Source: Crenalkalicoccus roseus
Lineage (GTDB): Bacteria > Pseudomonadota > Alphaproteobacteria > Acetobacterales > Acetobacteraceae
Length of the DNA: 64,000 nt
Reading direction: 5' to 3'
NCBI RefSeq assembly: GCF_004761865.1
Contig: NZ_SJDM01000002.1
Location: 1-64,000, forward strand
The translations under genes were made by a program, and so were the position numbers. The notes under the pieces were generated by a model. It ran no database searches and was not told where the DNA came from. It saw only the letters and a program-made list of their open reading frames with translations. Below, one piece after another: positions 43,036-52,100 of this stretch (its first letter is position 1; each line of letters starts with the position of its first letter).

Positions 43036-43043
43036 GCGGCGGC

Positions 43044-43331
43044 TCAGCGCCGGCGGGCGGGCACCCGCGCCGGTACGGGCTGAAGCCCGCGCGCCGGCCG
43101 CCGCGGCGGCGTCTCCTCGAGCAGCATCAGCGCGGCGCCGAACTGCACGGCGCCGAAGGTCAGGCCGGTGAACAGCCAGAGCAGCAGCGCCGGCCAGGCC
43201 CCCTCCCGGGCGCTCAGCAGCAGCCCGCCGATGCCGCCCGGATCGGCCAGCAGCAGCGCGCCGACGAACAGGGCGGCAATGCCGAAGCCCGTGGCGAAGT
43301 GCAGCAGGATGAACCGGACGAAGCTGTGCAT
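43044..43331 (-). CDS. small membrane protein of unknown function
   Basis: A 95-residue protein with two predicted membrane segments, FVRFILLHFATGFGIAALFVGALLLA and ALLLWLFTGLTFGAVQFGAALMLL, and a basic tail (RRPARGLQPVPARVPARRR). No domain name is recognised, but the size and pattern are common in this family of bacteria. It ends 9 bases from the RraA-like gene's stop, convergent with it. Function unknown. Confidence 0.7.
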   Translation of the reverse strand: MHSFVRFILLHFATGFGIAALFVGALLLADPGGIGGLLLSAREGAWPALLLWLFTGLTFGAVQFGAALMLLEETPPRRPARGLQPVPARVPARRR

Positions 43332-43433
43332 GCCGCAGAAGCGCGCACCGTCCCGCCGGGTTCCTCCGGCCCCCTCATGCCGGCGACCGCGTCCGCCGGC
43401 CCTCGCCTGGCGGCGGTGCGGCCGCGGTCCGTA

Positions 43434-43910
43434 TCAGCCCTCCCGTGGCGTCGCGTGCGGCTCGAGCCAGCCCATGCGCGCCTCCGGTTCGGCGTCCGTG
43501 CTCGGCAGGTAGGGCTTGATGTCGAGCAGCGGCGTGCCGTCGGCGCAGTCGAGATAGCGGATCCGGAGCACGCCCGGCGCCTCGAACCCATCGAAGGCCA
43601 CGACGGAGAGGCCGATCGGGTTCGGGCGGAGCGGCGCGCGGGTGGCGAAGACGCCGCGCGGCGCGGCATCGAAGGGCGGGGTGAGGACCAGGCGCGGCGG
43701 CCCCGGCGGCGCCTCCAGCCAGTAGAGCAGGATGAGGTGCGAGAACCCATCCAGCCCGAGCAGGCCGGGCCGGAATTCCGGCTCCACCACCGCGCGGCAG
43801 ACCGGCGCCGGCCGCGGCTGGCGGCCGTTGCGCGGGCAGTCGGCCGGTGTCGCCCAGGGCGTCTCGAGTCGGCCGATCGGCCGCAGGAGCATGGGCGGGG
43901 CCGGGCGCAT
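43434..43910 (-). CDS. trmO: tRNA (t6A37)-methyltransferase TrmO (TsaA/YaeB family)
   Basis: A 158-residue beta-barrel enzyme that methylates t6A37 of tRNA-Thr using S-adenosylmethionine. Family motifs are LRPIGRLETPW, DGFSHLILLYWLEAPPG, FATRAPLRPNPIGLSVVAFDG and YLDCADGTPLLDIKPYLPSTD. An internal start (MLLRPIGR) would give 152 residues. It lies divergent from thrB, with a copy of the REP-like core in between. It is close to thrS, another threonine-related gene, but this need not be meaningful. Confidence 0.9.
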   Translation of the reverse strand: MRPAPPMLLRPIGRLETPWATPADCPRNGRQPRPAPVCRAVVEPEFRPGLLGLDGFSHLILLYWLEAPPGPPRLVLTPPFDAAPRGVFATRAPLRPNPIGLSVVAFDGFEAPGVLRIRYLDCADGTPLLDIKPYLPSTDAEPEARMGWLEPHATPREG

Positions 43911-44055
43911 GCCGCATCGTCCCGGCCGGCGCGGGCGCTGTCAAATGCGGCGCGACAGCGCGGCAACGGCCTGCTACAGCGCGGTCCAACCCTGGTGGAT
44001 CACCCCGCCGCTCCCCGCCGGGCGGCTGATCCGCCGCCGGCGATTCCACCCCTGC

Positions 44056-44069
44056 GGATCAGGCGCTAG
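44056..44069 (+). repeat. REP-like core GGATCAGGCGCTAG just before homoserine kinase
   Basis: Exact copy of the 14-mer also found (minus) at 27-40. It lies 10 bases before the ATG of the homoserine kinase gene, so part of the ribosome binding region is made of repeat sequence. A GATCAC...GATCCG arrangement precedes it at 44000-44040. Confidence 0.5.
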
Positions 44070-44079
44070 AAGCCCGCCC

Positions 44080-45060
44080 ATGGCCGTCTATACCGAGGTC
44101 ACCGACGAGGCGCTGCGCGCCTTCCTGGCCGATTACGCGCTCGGCGACCTGCTCGCCTATCGCGGCATCGCCGAGGGGGTAGAGAACTCGAATTATGCGC
44201 TGCGCACCACGGCGGGCGACTTCATCCTGACGCTCTACGAGAAGCGGGTGGACCCCGAGGAGCTGCCCTGGTTCCTCGGCCTGATGGAGCACCTGGCGGC
44301 GCGCGGCCTGCCCTGCCCGCTGCCGGTGCACGGGCGCGACGGCGCGGCGCTGCGCCGCCTGGCGGGGCGCCCGGCGGCGATTTGCACCTTCCTGCCCGGC
44401 GTCTGGCCGCGCCGCGTGCGGCCGGAGCATTGCGCGCCGCTCGGCGAGGTGCTGGCGCGGCTGCACGCCGCCGGGGAGGGCTTCACGCCGCGCCGCGCCA
44501 ACGCGCTCGGCCCCGCCGGCTGGCCGCCGCTGCTGGAGCGCTGCCGCCCGAGCGGCGATTCCGTGCAGCCGGGGCTGGTCCGCCAGCTCGACCAGGCGCT
44601 CGAGGAGATCCTGGCGCGCTGGCCGGCGCCGGGGCGGTTGCCGGAGGGGCACATCCACGCCGACCTCTTTCCCGACAACGTCTTCTTCCTGGAAGCGGCG
44701 GACCGCCGGCCCTACGTCTCCGGCGTCATCGACTTCTACTTCGCCTGCACCGACCTCCTCGCCTACGACATCGCCGTCTGCCTGAACGCCTGGTGCTTCG
44801 AGGCGGACGGCTCCTTCAACGTGACCAGGGCGCGCTCCCTGCTCGCCGGCTACCGCGCGGTGCGGAGGCTGACGGCGGCCGAGGAGGAGGCGCTGCCGGT
44901 GCTCTGCCGCGGCGCGGCGATGCGCTTCCTGCTGACCCGCCTCTACGACTGGACGGCGACGCCGCCGGGCGCGCTGGTGACTCGCAAGGACCCGCTGGAA
45001 TATCTGCGCAAGCTGCGCTTCTTCGCCGCCGCGGAAGGGCCGCGCTCCCTTGGCCTCTGA
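44080..45060 (+). CDS. thrB: homoserine kinase (ThrB, APH-fold)
   Basis: Phosphorylates homoserine in threonine synthesis. The 326 residues belong to the aminoglycoside phosphotransferase-fold type of homoserine kinase: [45 protein letters not shown] at the N-terminus, catalytic loop [15 protein letters not shown] (HxDLxxxN) and the metal-binding [14 protein letters not shown] 44080 follows the repeat copy and has no strong binding site. rnhA overlaps or follows directly, a common pair in alphaproteobacteria. Confidence 0.93.
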   Translation: MAVYTEVTDEALRAFLADYALGDLLAYRGIAEGVENSNYALRTTAGDFILTLYEKRVDPEELPWFLGLMEHLAARGLPCPLPVHGRDGAALRRLAGRPAAICTFLPGVWPRRVRPEHCAPLGEVLARLHAAGEGFTPRRANALGPAGWPPLLERCRPSGDSVQPGLVRQLDQALEEILARWPAPGRLPEGHIHADLFPDNVFFLEAADRRPYVSGVIDFYFACTDLLAYDIAVCLNAWCFEADGSFNVTRARSLLAGYRAVRRLTAAEEEALPVLCRGAAMRFLLTRLYDWTATPPGALVTRKDPLEYLRKLRFFAAAEGPRSLGL

Positions 45061-45064
45061 GGAG

Positions 45065-45520
45065 ATGCCGCAGGTCGAGATCTGGACCGACGGCGGCTGC
45101 CGGCCCAATCCCGGCCCCGGCGGCTGGGCCGCCATCCTGCGCTTCGGCGCGGCGGAGAAGGAGCTCTCCGGTGCCGAGGCGGAGACCACCAACAACCGCA
45201 TGGAGCTGACCGCCGCGATCCGCGCGCTGGAGGCCCTGAAGCGCCCCTGCCGCGTCACCCTGCACACGGACAGCGAATACGTGAAGAACGGCATCACCCG
45301 CTGGGTGAAGGGCTGGGTGCGCAACGACTGGCGCAACAGCGCCCGGGAGCCGGTGGCGAACATGGCGCTGTGGCAGCGCCTGCTGGCCGCCGCCGAGCCC
45401 CACGAGGTACGCTGGGTCTGGGTGCGCGGCCATGCCGGGGACCCGATGAACGAGCGGGTGGACCGGCTGGCGACCGAGGCGCGGCGGCGGCTGCTGGCCG
45501 GGGCGCCGCCCGCCCTCTGA
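45065..45520 (+). CDS. rnhA: ribonuclease HI
   Basis: Cleaves the RNA strand of RNA-DNA hybrids. The 151-residue enzyme has the active-site acids in [16 protein letters not shown] (Asp), [12 protein letters not shown] (Glu), [11 protein letters not shown] (Asp) and [15 protein letters not shown] (Asp and His region). ATG 45065 is preceded by GAGGAG with almost no spacing. A TTG at 45050, within thrB, is an alternative start. It is convergent with the CoA-transferase gene, 13 bases apart. Confidence 0.95.
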   Translation: MPQVEIWTDGGCRPNPGPGGWAAILRFGAAEKELSGAEAETTNNRMELTAAIRALEALKRPCRVTLHTDSEYVKNGITRWVKGWVRNDWRNSAREPVANMALWQRLLAAAEPHEVRWVWVRGHAGDPMNERVDRLATEARRRLLAGAPPAL

Positions 45521-45533
45521 ACCCTCCCCCCGC

Positions 45534-47477
45534 TCAGCCTCCGCCGCGTTCCTCCGCCTTTTCGTGGAAGGCGCGCGCCTCCTCCTGCGACTCGAAGATG
45601 TGCGGCGCCACGGTGCGGGTCAGCACGCGCGAGAGCTTGTGGCGGAGGAAGGCGCTGGTGGTGTAGCGCGACACCCTTGTGTAGTGCGCGTCCGCCACCT
45701 CCCGCACCATCGCCGCATAGGCATCCGCCGCCCCGTCCTCCAGGCGGAAGCCGTCGTAGTTCACCACCACCCCGACCCGCCGGCCGATGGCGCGGCAGCG
45801 CGCCTCCACCGCGGCGCGGATCGCGGCGACGTCGGCCAGGTCGCGCACATGCATCCGCTCGAAGTTCAGGAACAGCAGGTTGCGCTCCGGGTCGTAGGCG
45901 ATGCGGTCGGGCAGGTGCAGGTCGAGCAGGCTGGCGCGCAGGTCCATCGACCCGGGGCGGAAGATGCGCGCATCCATCGGCTTCGGGTCGCGGACCAGGG
46001 GGCGGAAGCCCATCTGGCCGAGGATGTCCCGCTCCAGGTCCACGCCCGGAGCCACCTCGGCCAGCTCCAGCCCCTCGGCGGTGAGGCGGAAGACGCAGCG
46101 CTCGGTGACGTAGAGCACCTCGCGCCTGCGCTCAGCGGCGAAGGGGCCGCTGAAGGTGACCTGCTGCACCGCCTCGCGGAATTTGCGCGCCCGCCCCTCC
46201 TGGCGGATGCGCAGCCGGCCCTCCTCCACCGCGATGTCGAGGCCGCCCGCGGTGAAGGTGCCCATGAACACGACGCGCCGCGCGTTCTGGCTGATGTTGA
46301 TGAAGCCCCCCGCGCCGGCGAGGCGCGTGCCGAAGCGGCTGACGTTCACATCGCCCGCCGCCCCCGCCTCCGCCATGCCGAGGCAGGCGAGGTCGAGGCC
46401 GCCGCCGTCGTAGAAGTCGAATTGCTGGTTCTGGTGGATGATCGCGTGCGTGTTCACCGCCGCGCCGAAATCGAGGCCGGAGGCCGGCATGCCGCCGATC
46501 ACGCCCGGCTCGGCGGTCAGCGTGATGAGGTCGAGGATGCGTTCCTCGTTGGCGACCGAGGCCACCCCCTCCGGCATGCCGATGCCGAGGTTGACCACGC
46601 CGTTCACCGGCAGCTCCATCGCCGCGCGGCGGGCGATGATCTTGCGCTCGTCGAGCGGCAGCGGCGCCAGGCCCTCCAGCGGCACGCGCAGCTCGCCCGA
46701 GAAGGCCGGGGAGTAGTGGGTGCCGTAGGTCTGGGCGTGGTTGGCCGGCTCCGCCACCACCACGCAGTCCACCAGCACGCCCGGCACCACCACCTGCCGC
46801 GGATGCAGCGAGCCGGCGGCGGCGACGCGCTCCACCTGCGCGATGACGATGCCGCCGCAATTGCGCGCCGCCATGGCCATGGCCAGGTTGTCGAGGGTCA
46901 GCGCCTCGCGCTCCATGGTCAGGTTGCCGTCGGCGTCGGCGGTGGTGGCGCGCAGCAGGGCGACGTTGATCCTGAGCGCCTTGTAGAACAGGAACTCCTC
47001 GCCGCCGATCTCGATCAGCCGCACCAGGTCCTCGGTGCTGACGGCATTGACCTTGCCGCCCTCCAGCCGCGGATCCACGAAGGTGCGCAGCCCGACTCGG
47101 GTGATGGTGCCCGGCTTGCCCGCGGCGACGTCGCGGTACATCTGGCTGATCACGCCCTGCGGCAGGTTGTAGCCCTCGATCCTCTCCTCCAGCGCCAGCC
47201 GCCCGATCTTCGGGATCAGGCCCCAGTGGCCGCCGATCACGCGGCGCAGCAGCCCGTCGGCGGAGAGCCGGTTCAGCCCGCGCTCCTTGCCGTCGCCCTG
47301 GCCGGCGGCGAAGAGCAGCGTCAGGCCGCGCGGCGCGCTCTCGGCGGCGAAGCGCGCGGCGAGCGCCGCCAGCAGGTCATCGGGCACGCCGATGCCGACG
47401 AAGCCCGAGGTTGCGATGGTGTCGCCATCCTGCACCAGCGCCACCGCCTCGGCCGCCGAGACGATCTTGTTGCGCAT
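45534..47477 (-). CDS. acetyl-CoA:ketoacid CoA-transferase with C-terminal extension
   Basis: A fused alpha-beta CoA-transferase like YdiF. The N-terminal half has the alpha domain (VQDGDTIATSGFVGIGVPDDLLAAL, FAAGQGDGKERGLNRL) and the beta half has NLGIGMPEGVASVANEE and the catalytic Glu in TAEPGVIGG, then VFMGTFTAGGLDI. YdiF is about 530 residues; this protein has 647, and the last 120 (YDPERNLLFLNFERMHVRDLADVAAIRAAVEARC...VVVNYDGFRL...HIFESQEEARAFHEK) resemble an alternating strand/helix domain of the STAS/SpoIIAA-like type, which I infer. It ends a GntP-permease/binding-protein operon, so a hydroxy- or keto-acid is the likely substrate. Confidence 0.9.
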   Translation of the reverse strand: MRNKIVSAAEAVALVQDGDTIATSGFVGIGVPDDLLAALAARFAAESAPRGLTLLFAAGQGDGKERGLNRLSADGLLRRVIGGHWGLIPKIGRLALEERIEGYNLPQGVISQMYRDVAAGKPGTITRVGLRTFVDPRLEGGKVNAVSTEDLVRLIEIGGEEFLFYKALRINVALLRATTADADGNLTMEREALTLDNLAMAMAARNCGGIVIAQVERVAAAGSLHPRQVVVPGVLVDCVVVAEPANHAQTYGTHYSPAFSGELRVPLEGLAPLPLDERKIIARRAAMELPVNGVVNLGIGMPEGVASVANEERILDLITLTAEPGVIGGMPASGLDFGAAVNTHAIIHQNQQFDFYDGGGLDLACLGMAEAGAAGDVNVSRFGTRLAGAGGFINISQNARRVVFMGTFTAGGLDIAVEEGRLRIRQEGRARKFREAVQQVTFSGPFAAERRREVLYVTERCVFRLTAEGLELAEVAPGVDLERDILGQMGFRPLVRDPKPMDARIFRPGSMDLRASLLDLHLPDRIAYDPERNLLFLNFERMHVRDLADVAAIRAAVEARCRAIGRRVGVVVNYDGFRLEDGAADAYAAMVREVADAHYTRVSRYTTSAFLRHKLSRVLTRTVAPHIFESQEEARAFHEKAEERGGG

Positions 47478-47501
47478 CTCCGTCCCTCCCGCCGCCGGCG
47501 C

Positions 47502-48302
47502 TCAGTTCACCCAGGGGATCGGCTGCCGCCGCGCCGCGTCCGGCACCGGCGCGGGGCGCAGGCGCGTGTAGTGGGCGAGGATGCGGTCATAGGTGCCGTC
47601 CGCGCGCACCTCGTCGAAGCCGCGGCGCCAGCGGAGGATCTCGGCCTCCGGCAGGTCGCGGGAGGCGGCGAACCAGATCTCGCTGCGGCGCACCACGGCG
47701 CCGATGGCGAGCGTGGCGACATCGCCCCCCACCTCGCGCACCGCGTGCAGCACCATCAGGCGCGGGGCGAGCCAGGCGTCGATCAGCCTGTCCCTCAGGC
47801 GCTGCGCGTTGATCCACTCCTCGGGGGCGGGCAGGATGCGGGTGAAGCCCTGCTCGCGCAGGAGCTGCTCGGCGCCGGAACGCAGCAGCACCCCTGTCGG
47901 CCGCTCCCGCACCTTCTCGAGCGAGGAGACGTCCACGCCCGCGCCGCCCACCAGCACCAGGTCGTCCGTCACCACGTTGAACACCCAGGCGTAGTGCGCT
48001 TCGCGCTCGGGCGAGCGGGTCAGCGCCAGGATGCCGATGTTCGGCCGCGTCAGTGCGAGTTCCTGCGCGCGCGGCCAGGGCATGAACTCGACCGTCTGCG
48101 GGTGGCCGATGCGCCGCGCCACCTCCCGCACCACCTCCCAGACCAGGCCCTGCGGCTCGCCCTGCTCGGCCACGGTGGGCGGGGGGACGTGGAAGGCGTA
48201 GGGCGGCAGCTCCCCGGTCACCAGCCGCAGCACCTGCTGCGCCGCGGCCGGCAGGGGAAGCAGGAGCAGCAGGGCCGCCGCGGCGGCGAGGATGGCGCGC
48301 AT
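47502..48302 (-). CDS. periplasmic substrate-binding domain protein
   Basis: A 266-residue secreted protein with signal peptide MRAILAAAAALLLLLPLPAAAQQ and an SBP-bac-3-like domain (LRLVTGELPPYAFH, EPQGLVWEVVREVARRIG, NIGILALTRSPEREAHYAWVFNVVTDDLVLVG). It is preceded by GGGGAG and lies 16 bases after the permease stop. Such proteins bind amino acids or other small anions. No ABC partner is nearby, so it may serve as an extracellular receptor instead. It is the second gene of the GntP-CoA-transferase operon. Confidence 0.85.
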   Translation of the reverse strand: MRAILAAAAALLLLLPLPAAAQQVLRLVTGELPPYAFHVPPPTVAEQGEPQGLVWEVVREVARRIGHPQTVEFMPWPRAQELALTRPNIGILALTRSPEREAHYAWVFNVVTDDLVLVGGAGVDVSSLEKVRERPTGVLLRSGAEQLLREQGFTRILPAPEEWINAQRLRDRLIDAWLAPRLMVLHAVREVGGDVATLAIGAVVRRSEIWFAASRDLPEAEILRWRRGFDEVRADGTYDRILAHYTRLRPAPVPDAARRQPIPWVN

Positions 48303-48318
48303 GGCGCGGCACTCCCCC

Positions 48319-49806
48319 TCAGAAGGTGCCGAACAGGCTGTAGAGGACCAGCACGGCGACCAGGCCGAGCAGCGGGATCGCGACCGAGACCACGCCGATG
48401 TCCACGTAGCTTTCGCGGTGCGTCAGGCCGCAGATGGCGAGCAGCGTGATCACCGCGCCGTTGTGCGGCAGGCTGTCGAAGCCGCCCGAGGCGAGGGCCG
48501 AGACGCGGTGCAGGATCTCCGGGCTGATGCCCGCCGCCGCCGCCATCTCGGCATAGGTCGAGCCCAGCGTCTGCAGTGCGATGCTCATGCCGCCCGAGGC
48601 CGAGCCGGTGATGCCGGCCAGCACGTTCACCGCCACGGCGAGCGAGAGCACCGGGTCGCCGCCGCCGACGCCGAGCACCGCCTCGCGGATCACGAAGAAG
48701 GCGGGCAGGCTGGCGATGACCACGCCGTAGGCGACCTCCGAGGCGGTGTTGAAGATGGGCAGCAGCGAGCCCATGGTGCCCTCGTTCACCGAGCGCTTCA
48801 TGTCCGCGATCGCGCGCCAGGAGGTGGCCATGATGAACAGGATGGCGACGATCAGCGCCACGATGATGGACCAGATGCCGCGCACCGCGCCGATGTTGGT
48901 GGAGCCGTAGCGCGGCTCGGCCAGGTAGGCGGTGTCCATCATCGGGATGGCGAGGTTGAGGAACAGCCAGTTCACCCCGATGACGATGAGCACCGGCGCG
49001 AAGGCGAGCGCGACGGGCGGCGTGGGGCGCGGGCGCGGCTCCGCCGCCACGCCGGTCGGCTGGTCGGCGCCCGCGGGCGGCGGCGCCTCGCGCGACACCT
49101 CGCCGACCTGCGCCGCGCCGACGGTGCTCGGGCGCAGGCCGGCGCGCTCGGCGGCGAGCGGCCCCTGGTAGCCCTCCCCGGCCGCGCGGGCCGAGCGGGC
49201 GCGCCAGTTCAGCCACAGGATGCCGCCGCCGAACATGATCAGGCCCGCGATCACGCCGAGGCCGGGCGCGGCGAAGGCGTCGGTGCCGAAGAAGGGCGCC
49301 GGGATCGCGTTCTGGATCGCCGGCGTCCCCGGCAGCGCGGTCATGGTGAAGGTGAAGCTGCCGAGCGCGATGGCGCCGGGGATCAGGCGCTTCGGCGTGC
49401 CGCTCTCGCGGAACAGCTCGGCGGCGATCGGGAACACGGCGAAGGCTACGACGAACAGGCTGACGCCGCCATAGGTGAGCACGCCACAGGCGAGCACCAC
49501 GGCGAGGATCGCCCGGTCCGCGCCGACGCGCCCGACGATCCAGTGCGAGATGACGCGCGCCGAGCCGCTATCGTCCATCAGCTTGCCGAAGATCGCGCCC
49601 AGCATGAACAGCGGGAAGAACTGGATCAGGTAGCGGCCGAGCGCCGGCATGAAGACCTGCGTGTAGGTGCCGAGGATCGGCAGGTCGCCCTGCGCCAGCA
49701 CCGCGAGCAGCGCCATCAGCGGCGCCAGCACCAGCACGTTGATGCCGCGATAGGCGAGATACATCAGCAGGAACAGCGACAGGATGATGCCGGCGAGGCC
49801 GATCAT
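48319..49806 (-). CDS. GntP-family permease
   Basis: A 495-residue inner-membrane symporter with about ten to twelve hydrophobic segments and the family block LGAIFGKLMDDSGSARVISHWIVGRVGADRAILAVVLACGVLTYGGVSLFVVAFAVFPIA. The C-terminal GSASGGMSIALQTLG and FDSLPHNGAVITLL also fit. It includes a hydrophilic insertion (about 240-300, rich in Pro and Ala). ATG 49806 is chosen over a long N-terminal extension rich in Arg/Pro. Gluconate and related hydroxy-acids are typical GntP substrates; here it pairs with a CoA-transferase. Confidence 0.88.
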   Translation of the reverse strand: MIGLAGIILSLFLLMYLAYRGINVLVLAPLMALLAVLAQGDLPILGTYTQVFMPALGRYLIQFFPLFMLGAIFGKLMDDSGSARVISHWIVGRVGADRAILAVVLACGVLTYGGVSLFVVAFAVFPIAAELFRESGTPKRLIPGAIALGSFTFTMTALPGTPAIQNAIPAPFFGTDAFAAPGLGVIAGLIMFGGGILWLNWRARSARAAGEGYQGPLAAERAGLRPSTVGAAQVGEVSREAPPPAGADQPTGVAAEPRPRPTPPVALAFAPVLIVIGVNWLFLNLAIPMMDTAYLAEPRYGSTNIGAVRGIWSIIVALIVAILFIMATSWRAIADMKRSVNEGTMGSLLPIFNTASEVAYGVVIASLPAFFVIREAVLGVGGGDPVLSLAVAVNVLAGITGSASGGMSIALQTLGSTYAEMAAAAGISPEILHRVSALASGGFDSLPHNGAVITLLAICGLTHRESYVDIGVVSVAIPLLGLVAVLVLYSLFGTF

Positions 49807-50085
49807 CGGCGGGCTTCCTCTCGTGCGTGGCGGAGCGGTGGCCGCAGGCCGGGCGCGCGGCGACGCGGCGCGGCCATCGGCCTCCTCCCGCCGCGAAGCC
49901 CTGGCCCATGCCGCATCCGGCCGTTCCCCTCCTGGGTGGTTGCGTCGCCGCCCGGACGGGCGGCCTCGCGGCGCCGCGCGATCAGCGTCGTGCGAACCTG
50001 ACAGCATATCGCCGCTTCCCGGCATTCGCCGCGCGGCGGGAATGCTCCGACACCGATCTGTGATGCGGTCGGAGGGGGGCGGACG

Positions 50086-51219
50086 TCAGCCCTCGCCGCG
50101 CACCGCCGCGGCCACGGCGCGCACCAGCGCCTGCGGGTCGTCGTGCAGCGCCGCGACGCCGGCCGCCGCCAGCTCCGCGCGCGCCTGCTCGAGCGAGTAG
50201 CCGCGCAGCGCCGCGTGGCCCGCGGCAAGGCCGGCGAAGAAGGGCTTCGCCGGCGGGTTGGCGCGCAGCGCCGCGGCCAGCGCCTCCACCCGCCCCCGCA
50301 GCCCGCGCGAGGCAATGGTGGTGAAGAACAGCACCGCCCGCACCTCCGGCCGCGCCGCGATCTCGAAGGCGAGCGCCAGGCGCTCCGGCATCGTCTCCGC
50401 CGGGCCGTCCGGGGCGTTGTCCATGAAGCAGGCGGCGGGGCAGCCGGCATCGGCCAGCAGGTCGAGCATCAGCATCCCGAGCCCGGCGCCGGCGGTGACC
50501 ATGGCGACCGTGCCGCCGGGCAGCTCGACCAGGTGGAAGCCCCGGTCGCGGGCGCGGCGCTCCAGCGGCGTCAGCGCCGCCGCCTCCAGCGCGGCGGAGA
50601 GGGCGGGGGAGTCGTGGCGGAAGGCCGCGGACTCGTCCCGCACCAGCTTGGCGTCGCAGGCCATGAGCCTGCCGTCGGCGAGGAGGCCGAGCGGGTTGAT
50701 CTCCAGAAGCTCCAGATCCTCGGCGCGCATGATCCGCGCCAGCCGCAGGGCGAACCGCGCCACCCGCGCCGCCAAGTCGGGGCCGAGGCCGGGGCGCAGC
50801 GCGGCGAAGGCGCGCTCCGCCGCGCCCGCCGCGTCGGGGTCGAGGTGGCAGCGCAGCAGGGCGCCGGCCTGCTCCACCTCCACCCCGCCCTCGGCGGCGC
50901 AGAGCAGCTCGATCGCCTGCGCCGTGCCGTCGATGCGGAGCGCGAGGTAGAGCTCGCGCGTCATGGCCACCTCGGCCTCGAGGCGCAGCGGGGCCGCGGG
51001 ATCGCCGAGCAGGGCCCGGATCGCCGCGGCCGCCGCCGGGGCCTCGCCCGGTCCGGCGCGGCGCACCAGGCCCCGCCTGCCGCGGCCGCCCTCCAGGAGC
51101 TGGGCCTTCAGCACGCCCGCCTCGGCCGGATCCGGGGGACCCGTCAGCAGGCGCCCCTCGGGCACGAGGATGCCGTGCCGGCGCAGCAGCGTCTTGCCAT
51201 CATGCTCGGCGAGCCGCAC
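50086..51219 (-). CDS. ATP-grasp acyl-CoA synthetase beta-like subunit
   Basis: A 377-residue protein related to the beta subunit of succinyl-CoA/malate-CoA ligases. It begins VRLAEHDGKTLLRRHGILVPEGR, has VLKAQLLEGGRGRRGLVRR, the metal/ATP segment LELLEINPLGLLADGRLMACDAKL and the C-terminal flavodoxin-like domain (GGTVAMVTAGAGLGMLMLDLLADAGCPAACFMDNAPD). GTG 51219 has GGGAGGGG just before it; GTG 51240 is an alternative. It is divergent from its alpha-like partner with 11 bases between starts. Sequence is shorter and more diverged than SucC, so the acid substrate is unknown. Confidence 0.82.
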   Translation of the reverse strand: MRLAEHDGKTLLRRHGILVPEGRLLTGPPDPAEAGVLKAQLLEGGRGRRGLVRRAGPGEAPAAAAAIRALLGDPAAPLRLEAEVAMTRELYLALRIDGTAQAIELLCAAEGGVEVEQAGALLRCHLDPDAAGAAERAFAALRPGLGPDLAARVARFALRLARIMRAEDLELLEINPLGLLADGRLMACDAKLVRDESAAFRHDSPALSAALEAAALTPLERRARDRGFHLVELPGGTVAMVTAGAGLGMLMLDLLADAGCPAACFMDNAPDGPAETMPERLALAFEIAARPEVRAVLFFTTIASRGLRGRVEALAAALRANPPAKPFFAGLAAGHAALRGYSLEQARAELAAAGVAALHDDPQALVRAVAAAVRGEG

Positions 51220-51230
51220 CGTCCCCTCCC

Positions 51231-52100
51231 GTGACCCCACTGCCCTTCCTCGCCAGCTTCCCCCGCCGCGTCGTCGTGTTCAACCCGACCGGCCGCTACG
51301 CCGCCGCCCAGGTCGCCGCGATGCGGGAGGCGGGCACGCGCCTGATCGGCGGCATCAGCCTGGGACGGGGCGGCGGCGCGCAGGACGGGCTGCCGCTGTT
51401 CGACACCCTGGCCGACCTGCCCGAACCCGCGGATGCCGCGGTGCTCTATACCCCGCCCGAGGGCGTGCTGGACGCGGTGCGGGCCTCGGCCGCGGCGGGC
51501 ATCCCGACCATCGTGGTGGCCGCCGAATACGTGCCGGTGCACGACGCGCTGCGGGCGGCGCGGGCGGCGCGCGAGGCGGGAAGCTGGCTGGTCGGGCCGA
51601 ACACGCTCGGCCTCTGCGTTCCCGGGGAGGGGCTGCTCGGCTCCATCGCCCCCTCCTTCTGCATGCCCGGCCGCGTCGCCGTGCTGTGCCGCAGCGGCAC
51701 GCTGACCCTGACCATGGCCCGCCTGCTCAGCCGCGCCGGCCTCGGCCAGCGTGCGGTGATCCACCTCGGCGGCGATGCCGTCGCCGGCCGCAACCCGCAC
51801 GAATACCTGGCGGCGCTGGCCGCCGATCCCGGCACCGCCGCGGTGCTCTATTGCGGCGAGATCGGCGGCGACAAGGAATACGCGCTGGCCGAGGCGATCC
51901 CCGGCTGCGGGAAGCCGGTGGTCGCGATGCTGGTCGGTCGCCACGCGCCGCCCGCGCGGCGCATGGGCCATGCCGGCGCGCTGGTCGGCGCCGCCCGCGA
52001 ATCTGCCGCCGCGAAGCTCGCCGCGCTGGCCGAGGCCGGCGCCCTGACCGCGCGCGACCCGGAGGAGGCGATCGCCCGCCTCGGGGGGCTCCGCCCGTGA
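51231..52100 (+). CDS. CoA-ligase alpha-like subunit (SucD/MtkB type)
   Basis: A 289-residue protein with a Rossmann-type CoA-binding N-terminus (VVVFNPTGRYAAAQVAAMREAG, GLPLFDTLADLPEPADAAVLYTPP) and a ligase domain with VGPNTLGLCVPGEG and the phospho-histidine loop RMGHAGALVGAAR (His247). These match succinyl-CoA synthetase alpha subunits. The GTG start lies 11 bases from the divergent beta-like gene's start, so the promoters must overlap the opposite coding region. It is coupled to lpxI by GTGA overlap. Confidence 0.86.
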   Translation: MTPLPFLASFPRRVVVFNPTGRYAAAQVAAMREAGTRLIGGISLGRGGGAQDGLPLFDTLADLPEPADAAVLYTPPEGVLDAVRASAAAGIPTIVVAAEYVPVHDALRAARAAREAGSWLVGPNTLGLCVPGEGLLGSIAPSFCMPGRVAVLCRSGTLTLTMARLLSRAGLGQRAVIHLGGDAVAGRNPHEYLAALAADPGTAAVLYCGEIGGDKEYALAEAIPGCGKPVVAMLVGRHAPPARRMGHAGALVGAARESAAAKLAALAEAGALTARDPEEAIARLGGLRP

